64,000 nucleotides of DNA. Source: Flavobacterium soli DSM 19725 (GTDB lineage: Bacteria; Bacteroidota; Bacteroidia; Flavobacteriales; Flavobacteriaceae). The translations under genes and the position numbers were made by a program. The DNA is taken from positions 248,001 through 312,000 of the forward strand of contig NZ_AUGO01000006.1 of the NCBI RefSeq assembly GCF_000422705.1. Direction: 5' to 3'. Under the pieces are notes generated by a model that worked only from the letters and a program-made list of their open reading frames with translations, was not told the origin of the DNA and did not search any database. Positions 45,703-53,677 of the stretch are shown one piece after another (within the stretch, counting starts at the first letter, position 1; each line of letters starts with the position of its first letter).

Positions 45703-45977
45703 TTTTTATAATTCAAATATCTGTTTGTTATAAAGTAACCTATGTAAATTCCAAATAAAATAGTTATAATTATATTGATTGTTGAAGGACAAGGATGTGA
45801 ACCGTTCCATGAAGGAAAATCATAAAATAAATCAATAAAGATATTTGTTGGATGTGAATGGTAATAACATATATCAGGAAATATAATTAATTCAAACCCG
45901 AAATTTATAATGTAGGCTAAAATTATCCCAAAAATTGATGAGATAATGTAAAGAATAGTTTTATTTATTTTTGACAT
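45699..45977 (-). CDS. Small hypothetical membrane protein
   Basis: Protein of 92 residues with two hydrophobic segments (about 8-31, TILYIISSIFGIILAYIINF, and about 66-84, NIIITILFGIYIGYFITN) joined by a His/Pro/Trp/Cys-containing loop (FPDICYYHSHPTN, FPSWNGSHPCPS). The two Cys in the loop could form a periplasmic disulphide. Its stop overlaps the M1 peptidase ATG by 4 bp (ATGA), so the two are translated together. No family recognised. Confidence 0.6.
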   Translation of the reverse strand: MSKINKTILYIISSIFGIILAYIINFGFELIIFPDICYYHSHPTNIFIDLFYDFPSWNGSHPCPSTINIIITILFGIYIGYFITNRYLNYKK

Positions 45978-46023
45978 TTTTTTAAACGTGTTGCGTATTA
46001 ACCCTTCATAGAATCTATTTTAG

Positions 46024-47613
46024 CTACAATTCCATTCTTTTTATATCCTCCAAAATCCAATCCATTTCAGGATCAACTCCATTAATTCTATCTTCCAAAG
46101 TTGGCAAAATGGCTACATCTGGAAAGATACCACGACCCACAATATCAGTCTTATGATAAGGAGCGATAAGCATCAATCCCACGCGAACTTTTAATTTAGA
46201 ATGTGGTAATTTTATCAGTGGCATCCTTCCTGCAACTGTGCCGTTATAAGTTCCTCCTGTTTCTTCACCTACAAATGTGGCCCTTTTTGAACCTTGCAAA
46301 TTGGAAGATAATATACAAGAAGCCGAAAAACTTCCGCCATTGATGAGAACATAAATCTTTCCGTCAAATGCATTTGGCTTACGATTTTTAAGTCTAGATT
46401 CACTCGTTGCATAATAGTATTTATTATCATCGGCTTTTTTTACCTTGAAAAAGGTATAGCCTACATACACAGGATAAAAAATTCCTTTTAATATTTTTAT
46501 TCCAACTCCGCCACCTTTGAAATAATCGCCACTCAATAAACTCGTTTTAGTTGCAACTTCGGATTTATCGGCAAAAACCATAGTAGTATCTGTAAGATAG
46601 GAATATAAATCGCTAATTTCACTCAATCTTCCGCCAGGATTATTACGCAAATCGATGATTAATATTTTGGCGTTGTTTGCTTTAATTTTTTCAAAACTTT
46701 CCTTGTAGAATGTACTGTAATTTCCAATAGCGAACGTATTTATTTTCATAACCGCAATACTGCTATCCGCTTCCATAAACATTAGATTGCGGTTGTAGGT
46801 TTTCGTTTCAGGATTATAACCATAAACACTTTTCTTGGTTCTTTCAGCTTTTTTTTGAGCTTTGGTTTTAACATTTTTTTCAACTGGATTTGGAATTTCT
46901 GTCTTTACCGTATCGGTTTTTACAACTTTTGCCGAATCATTTGGTTTTCTAGCAATCCAAACTGATTTAATAGAATCATTATATTTGAAATTGTAAAGCA
47001 AACTGTCTTTTAAACCGTTTTCATTCGTATAAAAACCTCCGAAACCTTTTCCTAACTTGTATTTAAAATAAGTGGTATTGTAACCATCAGAAGTAAACAG
47101 ATGTTGATAATCTTGTAATAAATCGGCAGTATTTTTACCATCAATTCCTATAACTTCGGCACCTTTTGGTATAGATTTGTCTTTAGAATTGTTTTTTACT
47201 ACAAACAATTTATCATCAAAAACCTGAAATTCAAATTGCGAAAAAGGTCCGGTTCCTTTTTTCATGATTTGCTTTGTTTCTTTCTTCGTATAGCGTTTCG
47301 TTACTGGAAAAACCATCATGTGTCCTTGACGGACTTCGTTCACAACAGGAGCTATTTTTTTGTAAAAAGCAAAACTCGTCATTGGTTGTGTGATAGTCGT
47401 TTTTAAGCTATCAAATTTATAATCCAATTTTTCCTTGCTGATGTACCAATATAAATTAGGATGCAATTTTTTGAGTTTCTTATACGTATAATCAACATCT
47501 TTTTTCAAATCCTTCACAGATTTTAAAACCGTAAGTTGGCGATTATGTTGCTGAACAGATGAGCAGCTAGCTAAAATGAACAGTAGGAGGAAAGAGAATG
47601 CTATTTTCTTCAT
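46024..47613 (-). CDS. S41 family peptidase lipoprotein
   Basis: Outer-surface or periplasmic serine peptidase of 529 residues. Lipoprotein signal with lipobox LASC (Cys17). A PDZ-like region (about 110-200) contains FVVKNNSKDKSIPKGAEVIGIDG, and the tail-specific-protease domain has IDLRNNPGG and the catalytic-Ser block INGGSFSASCILSS (S430). The Lys of the Ser-Lys dyad of CtpA is not visible: the segment after it reads GEETGGTYNGT, so it probably belongs to the tricorn/IRBP-like S41 members that use other residues. A Lys/Glu-rich linker (235-265) is unusual. Monocistronic with a -7 box upstream. Confidence 0.85.
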   Translation of the reverse strand: MKKIAFSFLLLFILASCSSVQQHNRQLTVLKSVKDLKKDVDYTYKKLKKLHPNLYWYISKEKLDYKFDSLKTTITQPMTSFAFYKKIAPVVNEVRQGHMMVFPVTKRYTKKETKQIMKKGTGPFSQFEFQVFDDKLFVVKNNSKDKSIPKGAEVIGIDGKNTADLLQDYQHLFTSDGYNTTYFKYKLGKGFGGFYTNENGLKDSLLYNFKYNDSIKSVWIARKPNDSAKVVKTDTVKTEIPNPVEKNVKTKAQKKAERTKKSVYGYNPETKTYNRNLMFMEADSSIAVMKINTFAIGNYSTFYKESFEKIKANNAKILIIDLRNNPGGRLSEISDLYSYLTDTTMVFADKSEVATKTSLLSGDYFKGGGVGIKILKGIFYPVYVGYTFFKVKKADDNKYYYATSESRLKNRKPNAFDGKIYVLINGGSFSASCILSSNLQGSKRATFVGEETGGTYNGTVAGRMPLIKLPHSKLKVRVGLMLIAPYHKTDIVGRGIFPDVAILPTLEDRINGVDPEMDWILEDIKRMEL

Positions 47614-47650
47614 AAGAAAAGGATCTTTTAATTGCTTTTGGTGGTAGAAA

Positions 47651-47658
47651 CAAAAATA
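47651..47658 (-). promoter_or_regulatory. -7 box upstream of the S41 peptidase gene
   Basis: Minus-strand TATTTTTG, perfect TAnnTTTG, about 37 bp before the ATG at 47613; no -33 TTG in range. Confidence 0.4.
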
Positions 47659-47724
47659 AACAAAAATGGTTCTCTAGATACATTTGTAAATAGAAAACCA
47701 TTTTCCGTGTTTTTATTTTGCAAT

Positions 47725-49353
47725 TTAAACCTGAATCACACCCAAATTAAATTGCTTTTCAATTGGAGCATGATTGGCAGCTTCAATTCCCATCGAAATC
47801 CAAGTTCTGGTTTCCAGAGGATCAATTATGGCATCTGTCCAAAGTCGGGAAGCTGCATAATAAGGAGAAACTTGTGCATCATATTTAGCTTTTATCTTGT
47901 CAAATAGTTCTTTTTCTTTTGCTTCATCAACAATTTCGCCTTTTCCTTTTAGGGAAGAAGCTTCAATTTGTGCCAAAACTTTAGCAGCTTGAGTACCACC
48001 CATAACAGCCAATTCCGCACTTGGCCATGCAAAAATTAATCTTGGATCGTATGCTTTTCCACACATGGCATAATTTCCAGCTCCATAGGAATTTCCAACG
48101 ATCACGGTGAATTTTGGTACAACTGAATTTGAAACAGCATTTACCATTTTGGCACCATCTTTAATGATTCCACCGTGTTCCGATTTTGAACCTACCATAA
48201 AGCCTGTGACATCTTGCACAAAAACGAGTGGAATTTTCTTTTGATTACAATTTGCAATAAAACGTGTCGCCTTATCGGCAGAATCTGAATAGATTACACC
48301 ACCAAATTGCATTTCTCCTTTTTTAGATTTTACCACCTTTCGTTGATTTGCAACAATCCCAACAGCCCAACCGTCGATTCGAGCATAACCTGTGATGATG
48401 GTTTGACCATAACCATCCTTATAAGGTTCAAACTCTGAATTATCGACCAATCGATTGATGATTTCCATCATGTCATACTGTTCGTTTCGTGCTTTTGGCA
48501 AAATTCCGAAGATTTCTTTTTCATCCAAAGCTGGTTTTTCAGCTTTAATTCGGCTAAAGCCAGCCTTACTATAATCACCAATTTTATCGACGATGTTTTT
48601 TATTTTATCCAAAGCATCTTTGTCATCCTTAGCCTTATAATCGGTTACACCAGAAATCTCGCAATGTGTCGTTGCTCCTCCAAGTGTTTCATTGTCAATA
48701 TTTTCACCTATTGCAGCTTTTACCAAATAACTTCCAGCAAGAAAAATACTTCCGGTTTTATCGACAATCAAGGCTTCGTCGGACATAATAGGAAGGTAGG
48801 CTCCACCGGCAACACAACTTCCCATAACAGCAGCAATTTGGGTGATTCCCATGCTACTCATGATGGCATTATTGCGGAAAATTCTACCGAAATGCTCTTT
48901 ATCAGGAAAAATTTCATCTTGCAAAGGCAAATAAACTCCTGCACTATCTACCAAATAAATAATAGGCAACCGATTTTCCATTGCAATCTCTTGAGCACGA
49001 AGATTCTTTTTTCCTGTAATTGGAAACCAAGCACCCGCTTTTACGGTAGCGTCATTTGCAACTACGACACATTGTTTTCCTTTAATATAACCAATCTTGA
49101 TTACAACCCCACCAGATGGGCAACCTCCATGTTCAGCATACATACCTTCTCCAACAAAAGCCCCAATTTCAATACTATTACTATTTTTGTCAAGCAAATA
49201 ATCGATTCGTTCGCGAGCTGTCATTTTACCTTCGGCATGCAATTTTTCGATTCTCTTTTCGCCTCCTCCTAATTTTACTTTCGCAAACCTTTGTTTTAAA
49301 TCAGATAGTAAGAGCCTGTTATGATCTTCGTTTTTATTGAAGTTAATGTCCAT
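47725..49353 (-). CDS. Acyl-CoA carboxylase beta (carboxyltransferase) subunit, methylcrotonyl/propionyl type
   Basis: Biotin-dependent carboxyltransferase subunit of 542 residues. It transfers CO2 from carboxybiotin to an acyl-CoA. Two crotonase-fold halves: acyl-CoA site GGCPSGGVVIKIGYIKGKQC with the oxyanion GMEMGGAYLP-like CVAGGAYLP, and the biotin-facing half with NQRKVVKSKKGEMQFGGVIY and FVQDVTGFMVGS. The final LETRTWISMGIEAANHAPI fits methylcrotonyl-CoA carboxylase (leucine breakdown) better than propionyl-CoA carboxylase. The biotin-carboxylase/carrier subunit is not adjacent. It is divergent from the DUF47-Pit genes. Confidence 0.88.
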   Translation of the reverse strand: MDINFNKNEDHNRLLLSDLKQRFAKVKLGGGEKRIEKLHAEGKMTARERIDYLLDKNSNSIEIGAFVGEGMYAEHGGCPSGGVVIKIGYIKGKQCVVVANDATVKAGAWFPITGKKNLRAQEIAMENRLPIIYLVDSAGVYLPLQDEIFPDKEHFGRIFRNNAIMSSMGITQIAAVMGSCVAGGAYLPIMSDEALIVDKTGSIFLAGSYLVKAAIGENIDNETLGGATTHCEISGVTDYKAKDDKDALDKIKNIVDKIGDYSKAGFSRIKAEKPALDEKEIFGILPKARNEQYDMMEIINRLVDNSEFEPYKDGYGQTIITGYARIDGWAVGIVANQRKVVKSKKGEMQFGGVIYSDSADKATRFIANCNQKKIPLVFVQDVTGFMVGSKSEHGGIIKDGAKMVNAVSNSVVPKFTVIVGNSYGAGNYAMCGKAYDPRLIFAWPSAELAVMGGTQAAKVLAQIEASSLKGKGEIVDEAKEKELFDKIKAKYDAQVSPYYAASRLWTDAIIDPLETRTWISMGIEAANHAPIEKQFNLGVIQV

Positions 49354-49504
49354 ATTGATAAGGTGTGATTTTTTATTTATTGTTTATAAATTCCTATATT
49401 TTTAGGCATTTTTTAGGGATGCTAAAATACGAAAACGTTTGAAATAAAAAAGTATTGAATATAGGAGATATAAATGTTAATTTTTTTTATTGCATAACCA
49501 GTAA

Positions 49505-49549
49505 TTGATATTAAGTTAATGTTAACTTAACATTAGAGGAATACATTTG
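49505..49549 (+). promoter_or_regulatory. Pho-box-like direct repeats and -7 box upstream of the DUF47-Pit genes
   Basis: TTGATA (49505), TTAATG (49516) and TTAACA (49527) occur at 11-bp steps, i.e. TTAACA-like hexamers one helical turn apart, the layout of PhoB/PhoP/SphR boxes. The repeats also form overlapping dyads (TAATGTTAA-C-TTAACATTA, 49517-49535). A perfect -7 box TACATTTG follows at 49542-49549, and the repeats occupy the -33 region, where an activator would replace a TTG. The downstream genes are for phosphate uptake. Binding by a PhoB-type protein is inference. Confidence 0.55.
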
Positions 49550-49567
49550 CACCGTAAAACAAAAATT

Positions 49568-50212
49568 ATGTCTATAAACAGTATTTTCCAGTATTTTGTT
49601 CCGAAAGATAAAAAATTCTTTCCTTTATTTGAACAGGCTACAAGTAATTTAATTTTGATGGCAACAGCTTTGCACGAAGTTGTGAATTTACCAATCGAAG
49701 AAAGAAATGAACTTTTTCTAAAAATTGAAGAATTAGAACAAATAGGAGAGGATATCGCAAGACAAACTAACCTAGAGTTGAGCAGTAATTTCATTACTCC
49801 GTTTGACAGAGAAGACATTTATTCTCTAAGTACTGCAATTGACAACATCGCTGGAAACATTCACGGTGCTGCAAGTAGAATGAAATTGTACCACGTTGAT
49901 AAGATCACAAAATCTATCCGAAAATTAACTGAAATTAACCTTGAAGCATGTCAAAATATAGATGTGGCTGTAAAGGAATTGCGTAACTTCAAGAAAATCA
50001 AGAACATTACTGATGCTTGTGCAAGAATCAACAAGCTAGAAAATAAATCGGATACGGTTTATGATAAAGCTGTAGCTGATATTTTTGAAAACGAAACTGA
50101 TGCTAAAACAATTATCAAATATAAAGAAGTACTTTCTGTATTGGAAACTGCTGCTGATAAATGTAAAAGTGCTGCAAATGTTTTAGAATCTATCGCTGTA
50201 AAGCATTCTTAA
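49568..50212 (+). CDS. DUF47 / PhoU-like protein, Pit accessory
   Basis: Cytoplasmic all-helical protein of 214 residues of the DUF47 family (PhoU-like fold), nearly always encoded in front of a Pit phosphate transporter and thought to regulate it. Seen: NSIFQYFVPKDKKFFPLFEQ at the start, LELSSNFITPFDREDIYSLSTAIDNIAG (family core, with FxxPFDRED) and GAASRMKLY. ATG 49568 is used: an in-frame TTG at 49547 lies in the promoter box. It is co-transcribed with the transporter gene 30 bp downstream. Confidence 0.93.
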   Translation: MSINSIFQYFVPKDKKFFPLFEQATSNLILMATALHEVVNLPIEERNELFLKIEELEQIGEDIARQTNLELSSNFITPFDREDIYSLSTAIDNIAGNIHGAASRMKLYHVDKITKSIRKLTEINLEACQNIDVAVKELRNFKKIKNITDACARINKLENKSDTVYDKAVADIFENETDAKTIIKYKEVLSVLETAADKCKSAANVLESIAVKHS

Positions 50213-50242
50213 TATCCTCAATTTCATCCTGAAATTATTTTT

Positions 50243-51298
50243 ATGACGCTACTTATCATCATTATAGTACTTGCCCTGATTTTTGATTACATTAATGGTT
50301 TTCACGATGCTGCAAACTCAATCGCTACAATTGTTGCTACAAAAGTATTGACCCCATTTCAAGCAGTAGTTTGGGCAGCTTTCTTTAACTTCATGGCCTA
50401 TTTCATATCGAAATATTGGATTGGAGAATTTAAAATTGGTAATACAATTGCAAAATCAGTAAACGAAGATTTCATTAACCTTGAAGTAATTTTTGCAGGT
50501 CTTATAGCTGCAATTATTTGGAATTTAGCTACATGGAAACTTGGAATTCCATCTTCCTCTTCACATACACTATTAGGAGGTTTTATGGGAGCGGCTTTGG
50601 CACATGCTGGAGCTTTGGCTGTTAATGGTGTAGATGTTGTAAATTATGTAAAAGTAATTCCAACAGTTGCTTTTATCTTTTTGGCACCATTAATAGGTAT
50701 GACAATTGCCTATTTCTTGACAATTCTCATCATGAACATCTGCCGAAAGGCAAATCCTAGTAAAGCTGATAAATGGTTCAAAAGATTACAATTAGTATCT
50801 TCTGCCTTGTTCAGTTTAGGACACGGAGCTAACGATGCTCAGAAAGTTATGGGTATTATTGGAGCTGCTGTAATCTATTATCACTTAAAAATTGATATGG
50901 ATCCAAATTACATCAATGCTCCTGATTCTTTCAAATATTTCGTAAACGATTATGCCTGGGTTCCTTTTGTGAGTTTCACGGTTATTGGTTTGGGAACCAT
51001 GAGTGGTGGGTGGAAAATTGTAAAAACAATGGGTACAAAAATCACCAAAGTAACTTCACTTGAAGGTGTAAGTGCTGAAACTGCTGGAGCGATGACGCTC
51101 TATCTTTCGGAACATTTTGGAATTCCAGTTTCAACAACTCATACCATTACCGGAAGTATCATTGGAGTTGGAGTAACAAAACGTGTTTCGGCCGTTCGCT
51201 GGGGAGTGACCATCAACCTGCTTTGGGCTTGGATTTTAACGATTCCAGTATCAGCCATTATTGCTGCTATCATTTATTTTTTAATTAGCTTATTCTAA
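50243..51298 (+). CDS. pitA: Low-affinity inorganic phosphate transporter, Pit family
   Basis: Inner-membrane H+/metal-phosphate symporter of 351 residues, about ten helices in two inverted halves. Both signature GANDAANS-like repeats are present: FDYINGFHDAANSIATIVAT near 15-34 and LGHGANDAQKVMGI near 193-206; each is followed by a half with PSSSSHTLLGG (about 101-111) and PVSTTHTITGS (about 294-304). This duplication is diagnostic. It follows the DUF47 gene and is expected to be repressed or induced by phosphate through the upstream repeats. Confidence 0.95.
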   Translation: MTLLIIIIVLALIFDYINGFHDAANSIATIVATKVLTPFQAVVWAAFFNFMAYFISKYWIGEFKIGNTIAKSVNEDFINLEVIFAGLIAAIIWNLATWKLGIPSSSSHTLLGGFMGAALAHAGALAVNGVDVVNYVKVIPTVAFIFLAPLIGMTIAYFLTILIMNICRKANPSKADKWFKRLQLVSSALFSLGHGANDAQKVMGIIGAAVIYYHLKIDMDPNYINAPDSFKYFVNDYAWVPFVSFTVIGLGTMSGGWKIVKTMGTKITKVTSLEGVSAETAGAMTLYLSEHFGIPVSTTHTITGSIIGVGVTKRVSAVRWGVTINLLWAWILTIPVSAIIAAIIYFLISLF

Positions 51299-51319
51299 AA
51301 AAAAATATTTATTCATACA

Positions 51320-51348
51320 AAAAGCATCCGTCAATAGCGGATGCTTTT
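51320..51348 (+). terminator. Hairpin terminator after pitA
   Basis: AAAAGCATCCG / CGGATGCTTTT, 11-bp perfect stem with 7-nt loop, followed by a T-rich stretch. Confidence 0.85.
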
Positions 51349-51497
51349 CTTTTTGATAACTATTCATACTTTCAAGCAAACTCATCAATTAGGAAAGTTT
51401 TAGCAATTGACTATTCCGATTTGTTAAAATTTAATTGTAATTTAGAATTTCAAACTCATTTTAGAGTAGTAAACCTTAACCTAAATAGCATCTATAT

Positions 51498-52961
51498 ATG
51501 AGATTATCCATCGAAAGAAAAGAGGTAAAAGTATATCCTGACCCCAAACGTGTAATTGCTAGGTATTTTTTTAACGGCGAAGAGAGAGCTTTATTTTTGA
51601 TAGAAAAGATTTTAGAAATGAGTAATGAACAAGTCTTTTCCATCGTTTCGCCATTGCTTCAGGATTTCTCCAAAAGGCATCGGAATATTACGAAGAAATT
51701 ACTCAAGCATTGCGAAAAAGTAAGACATTGCATAGAAAAAAAAGGTGCTGATTTTGACCAAATGAATATTTATACAAAGTATTTAATAGGTGCCTATTTT
51801 ACACACGAATATTCCATAGAATCGGCGGCTTTTTTTAATCCATCCATTATTTTAGATCCAGATCAAAGTCATCTCGAAGAAGGACAATCCCGACTTATAA
51901 TTAGTTTTAGGGCGGTTGGAGAAGGACATATATCGTCAGTAGTTTTTCGTCGGGCAATGATTGACAAGAACATGAATATTATTGTTATTCCAGCCGGAAA
52001 CTATGTAGACGAAGCCGAAAAAATGCATCAGATGATTTATCAAAAGAGTCTGTTTTTGAAAAAAGGCGAAGAAGCTGATATCAATGCAGATTTTCTAAAA
52101 GATGTAGATGAACGACTCGAAGAACGCTTTGATTATGAAAGCCTAAAACGATTAGTACTTGAAGCAAAAGAACAAACCAAGGACGAAAAAACCATCAGGC
52201 AATACAATCAAATTTTAGCCTTATCGGATAGTTATCGAAAAATAAGTTTTTCAAGGGATACGGATATTAGCGATCGAGTTATTTTTCCGATATCCGACTT
52301 TGAAAGCAAGGGAATTGAAGATGCTCGATTTGTAAAGTTCACAAAAGAAAACGGTCAGACGGTTTATTATGCAACTTATACGGCTTATGATGGTGTTCAT
52401 ATCATGCCGAAACTGTTGCAAACCACCGATTTTTATGATTTCAAGACTTCACCTTTAAATGGAGAAGGAGCAAAGAATAAAAATCTGGCTCTATTTCCTC
52501 GTAAAATTAATGGCAAATTTGTCATGATGTCCAGAATTGATGGATGGAATAACTATCTCATGTATTCAGACAATATTAATGTATGGGACGATCCAATAAA
52601 AATTCAAAGTCCATTATATCCATGGGAATTAGTTCAAATTGGAAATTGCGGTTCACCAATTGAAACCGAACATGGTTGGCTAGTCATGACACACGCCGTC
52701 GGACCAATGAGAAGGTATTGCATTGGTGCTTCATTATTAGATTTAGAACATCCGGAAAAAGAAATTGGTCGTTTGAGAGAACCTTTGATCATGCCAAATC
52801 CGGACGAACGTGAAGGATATGTTCCTAATGTTGTTTATTCTTGTGGATCAATTGTTCATAATGGGGAATTGATTATTCCTTATGGATTATCCGATCATAG
52901 TTCGGGTTTTGCAAGTGTAAATTTGGAACTTTTATTAAATAGGTTAATGAATGGCGGATAA
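51498..52961 (+). CDS. Glycoside hydrolase/phosphorylase family 130-like protein
   Basis: Protein of 487 residues without signal peptide. The C-terminal ~340 residues look like a five-bladed beta-propeller of GH130 (beta-mannoside phosphorylases and hydrolases): FNPSIIL, SFRAVGEGHISSVVFRR, SKGIEDARFVKF, LFPRKINGKFVMMSRIDG, WELVQIGNCGSPIETEHGWL, VPNVVYSCGSIVHNGELIIPYG. These are the standard GH130 blade motifs including the IEDAR and conserved Asp residues. The N-terminal ~130 residues (helical, SIVSPLLQDFSKRHRNI) are an extra part found in a subgroup. Substrate probably beta-1,2- or beta-1,4-mannosides; not decidable here. It stands alone between terminators. Confidence 0.85.
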   Translation: MRLSIERKEVKVYPDPKRVIARYFFNGEERALFLIEKILEMSNEQVFSIVSPLLQDFSKRHRNITKKLLKHCEKVRHCIEKKGADFDQMNIYTKYLIGAYFTHEYSIESAAFFNPSIILDPDQSHLEEGQSRLIISFRAVGEGHISSVVFRRAMIDKNMNIIVIPAGNYVDEAEKMHQMIYQKSLFLKKGEEADINADFLKDVDERLEERFDYESLKRLVLEAKEQTKDEKTIRQYNQILALSDSYRKISFSRDTDISDRVIFPISDFESKGIEDARFVKFTKENGQTVYYATYTAYDGVHIMPKLLQTTDFYDFKTSPLNGEGAKNKNLALFPRKINGKFVMMSRIDGWNNYLMYSDNINVWDDPIKIQSPLYPWELVQIGNCGSPIETEHGWLVMTHAVGPMRRYCIGASLLDLEHPEKEIGRLREPLIMPNPDEREGYVPNVVYSCGSIVHNGELIIPYGLSDHSSGFASVNLELLLNRLMNGG

Positions 52962-52982
52962 TTTTTATACAATAAAAAATAT

Positions 52983-53019
52983 AAAAAACGGATAGCGATC
53001 TAATTTCTATCCGTTTTTT
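52983..53019 (+). terminator. Hairpin terminator
   Basis: AAAAAACGGATAG / CTATCCGTTTTTT, 13-bp perfect stem, 11-nt loop with T tract, after the GH130 gene. Confidence 0.85.
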
Positions 53020-53095
53020 ATTTAAGACCAATATTTAGCATTTCAATAAAAAATTACCACTAAAATTAAGTACTGCATAAAAATAGAAACTATTT

Positions 53096-53122
53096 TTTGC
53101 ACTTTTCTTTTTTATATATTTG
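53096..53122 (+). promoter_or_regulatory. Promoter of the IS1-InsA-like gene
   Basis: TTG (53096-53098), 16 bp, TATATTTG (53115-53122), a perfect -7 box at slightly short spacing. It starts the carboxylate/acetate module. Confidence 0.55.
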
Positions 53123-53155
53123 CTAAAATAGTATATTTATGCAAAATTTATATAC

Positions 53156-53575
53156 ATGGAGATTTTAGCATGTCCAAAATGTCAGGATAATCATATCGTA
53201 AAAAGTGGAATCATCAAAGACAGGCAAAGGTATTTGTGCAAAAAATGCAACTACTTCTTTACAGTCAATAAAATCGGAAAAAAGATTGATAATTACTATG
53301 TTACCAAAGCCCTTCAACTTTATTTAGAAGGCTTGAGTTTTCGTGAAATCGAGCGTATTATTGGGGTTTCACATGTAACGGTTAGCAATTGGATAAAGGA
53401 ATTCAACATCAAGAAACCTGCTCAAGCAGATTATCATCCAACCTACAAGATTTTCAACCATTTAGAACTGGTAGAGTACCTTAAAAACAAAGATCAATTA
53501 TCAGGTGCTGGAATGATTATTACCGAACTTGGCGATAAATTTATGCTTATAAAATGGGAACGTTTTAAAGATTAG
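53156..53575 (+). CDS. Stand-alone IS1 InsA-like zinc-ribbon/HTH DNA-binding protein
   Basis: Protein of 139 residues. An N-terminal zinc ribbon (C6, C9, C28, C31; CPKCQDNHIVKSG... QRYLCKKCNYFF) and a helix-turn-helix (about 56-82, YLEGLSFREIERIIGVSHVTV) match the DNA-binding half of IS1 transposase (InsA). There is no InsB catalytic frame, no DDE residues, no terminal inverted repeats and no target duplication, and the last ~45 residues (HLELVEYLKNKDQLSGAG...LIKWERFKD) are a separate small domain. It therefore looks like a transposase-derived regulator. It precedes the porin gene by 102 bp with its own promoter. Role in controlling the following genes is inferred from position only. Confidence 0.7.
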   Translation: MEILACPKCQDNHIVKSGIIKDRQRYLCKKCNYFFTVNKIGKKIDNYYVTKALQLYLEGLSFREIERIIGVSHVTVSNWIKEFNIKKPAQADYHPTYKIFNHLELVEYLKNKDQLSGAGMIITELGDKFMLIKWERFKD

Positions 53576-53677
53576 CTATACTACTTTACAATTATATATA
53601 TTAAAATATTTCTACAACGATATAATTATGCAATTTGGTACTGTCGAAAGACATTAACCCGTTAACCAAAAAGCATT

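Noticed and set aside
48664..49272. 202-residue plus-strand open frame
   Set aside because: Antisense to the well-conserved acyl-CoA carboxylase beta gene; low-complexity, Ser/Asn-rich product.
53156..53575. Active IS1-type insertion sequence
   Set aside because: Only the InsA-like DNA-binding half is present; no InsB frame, DDE residues, terminal inverted repeats or target duplication were found around it.
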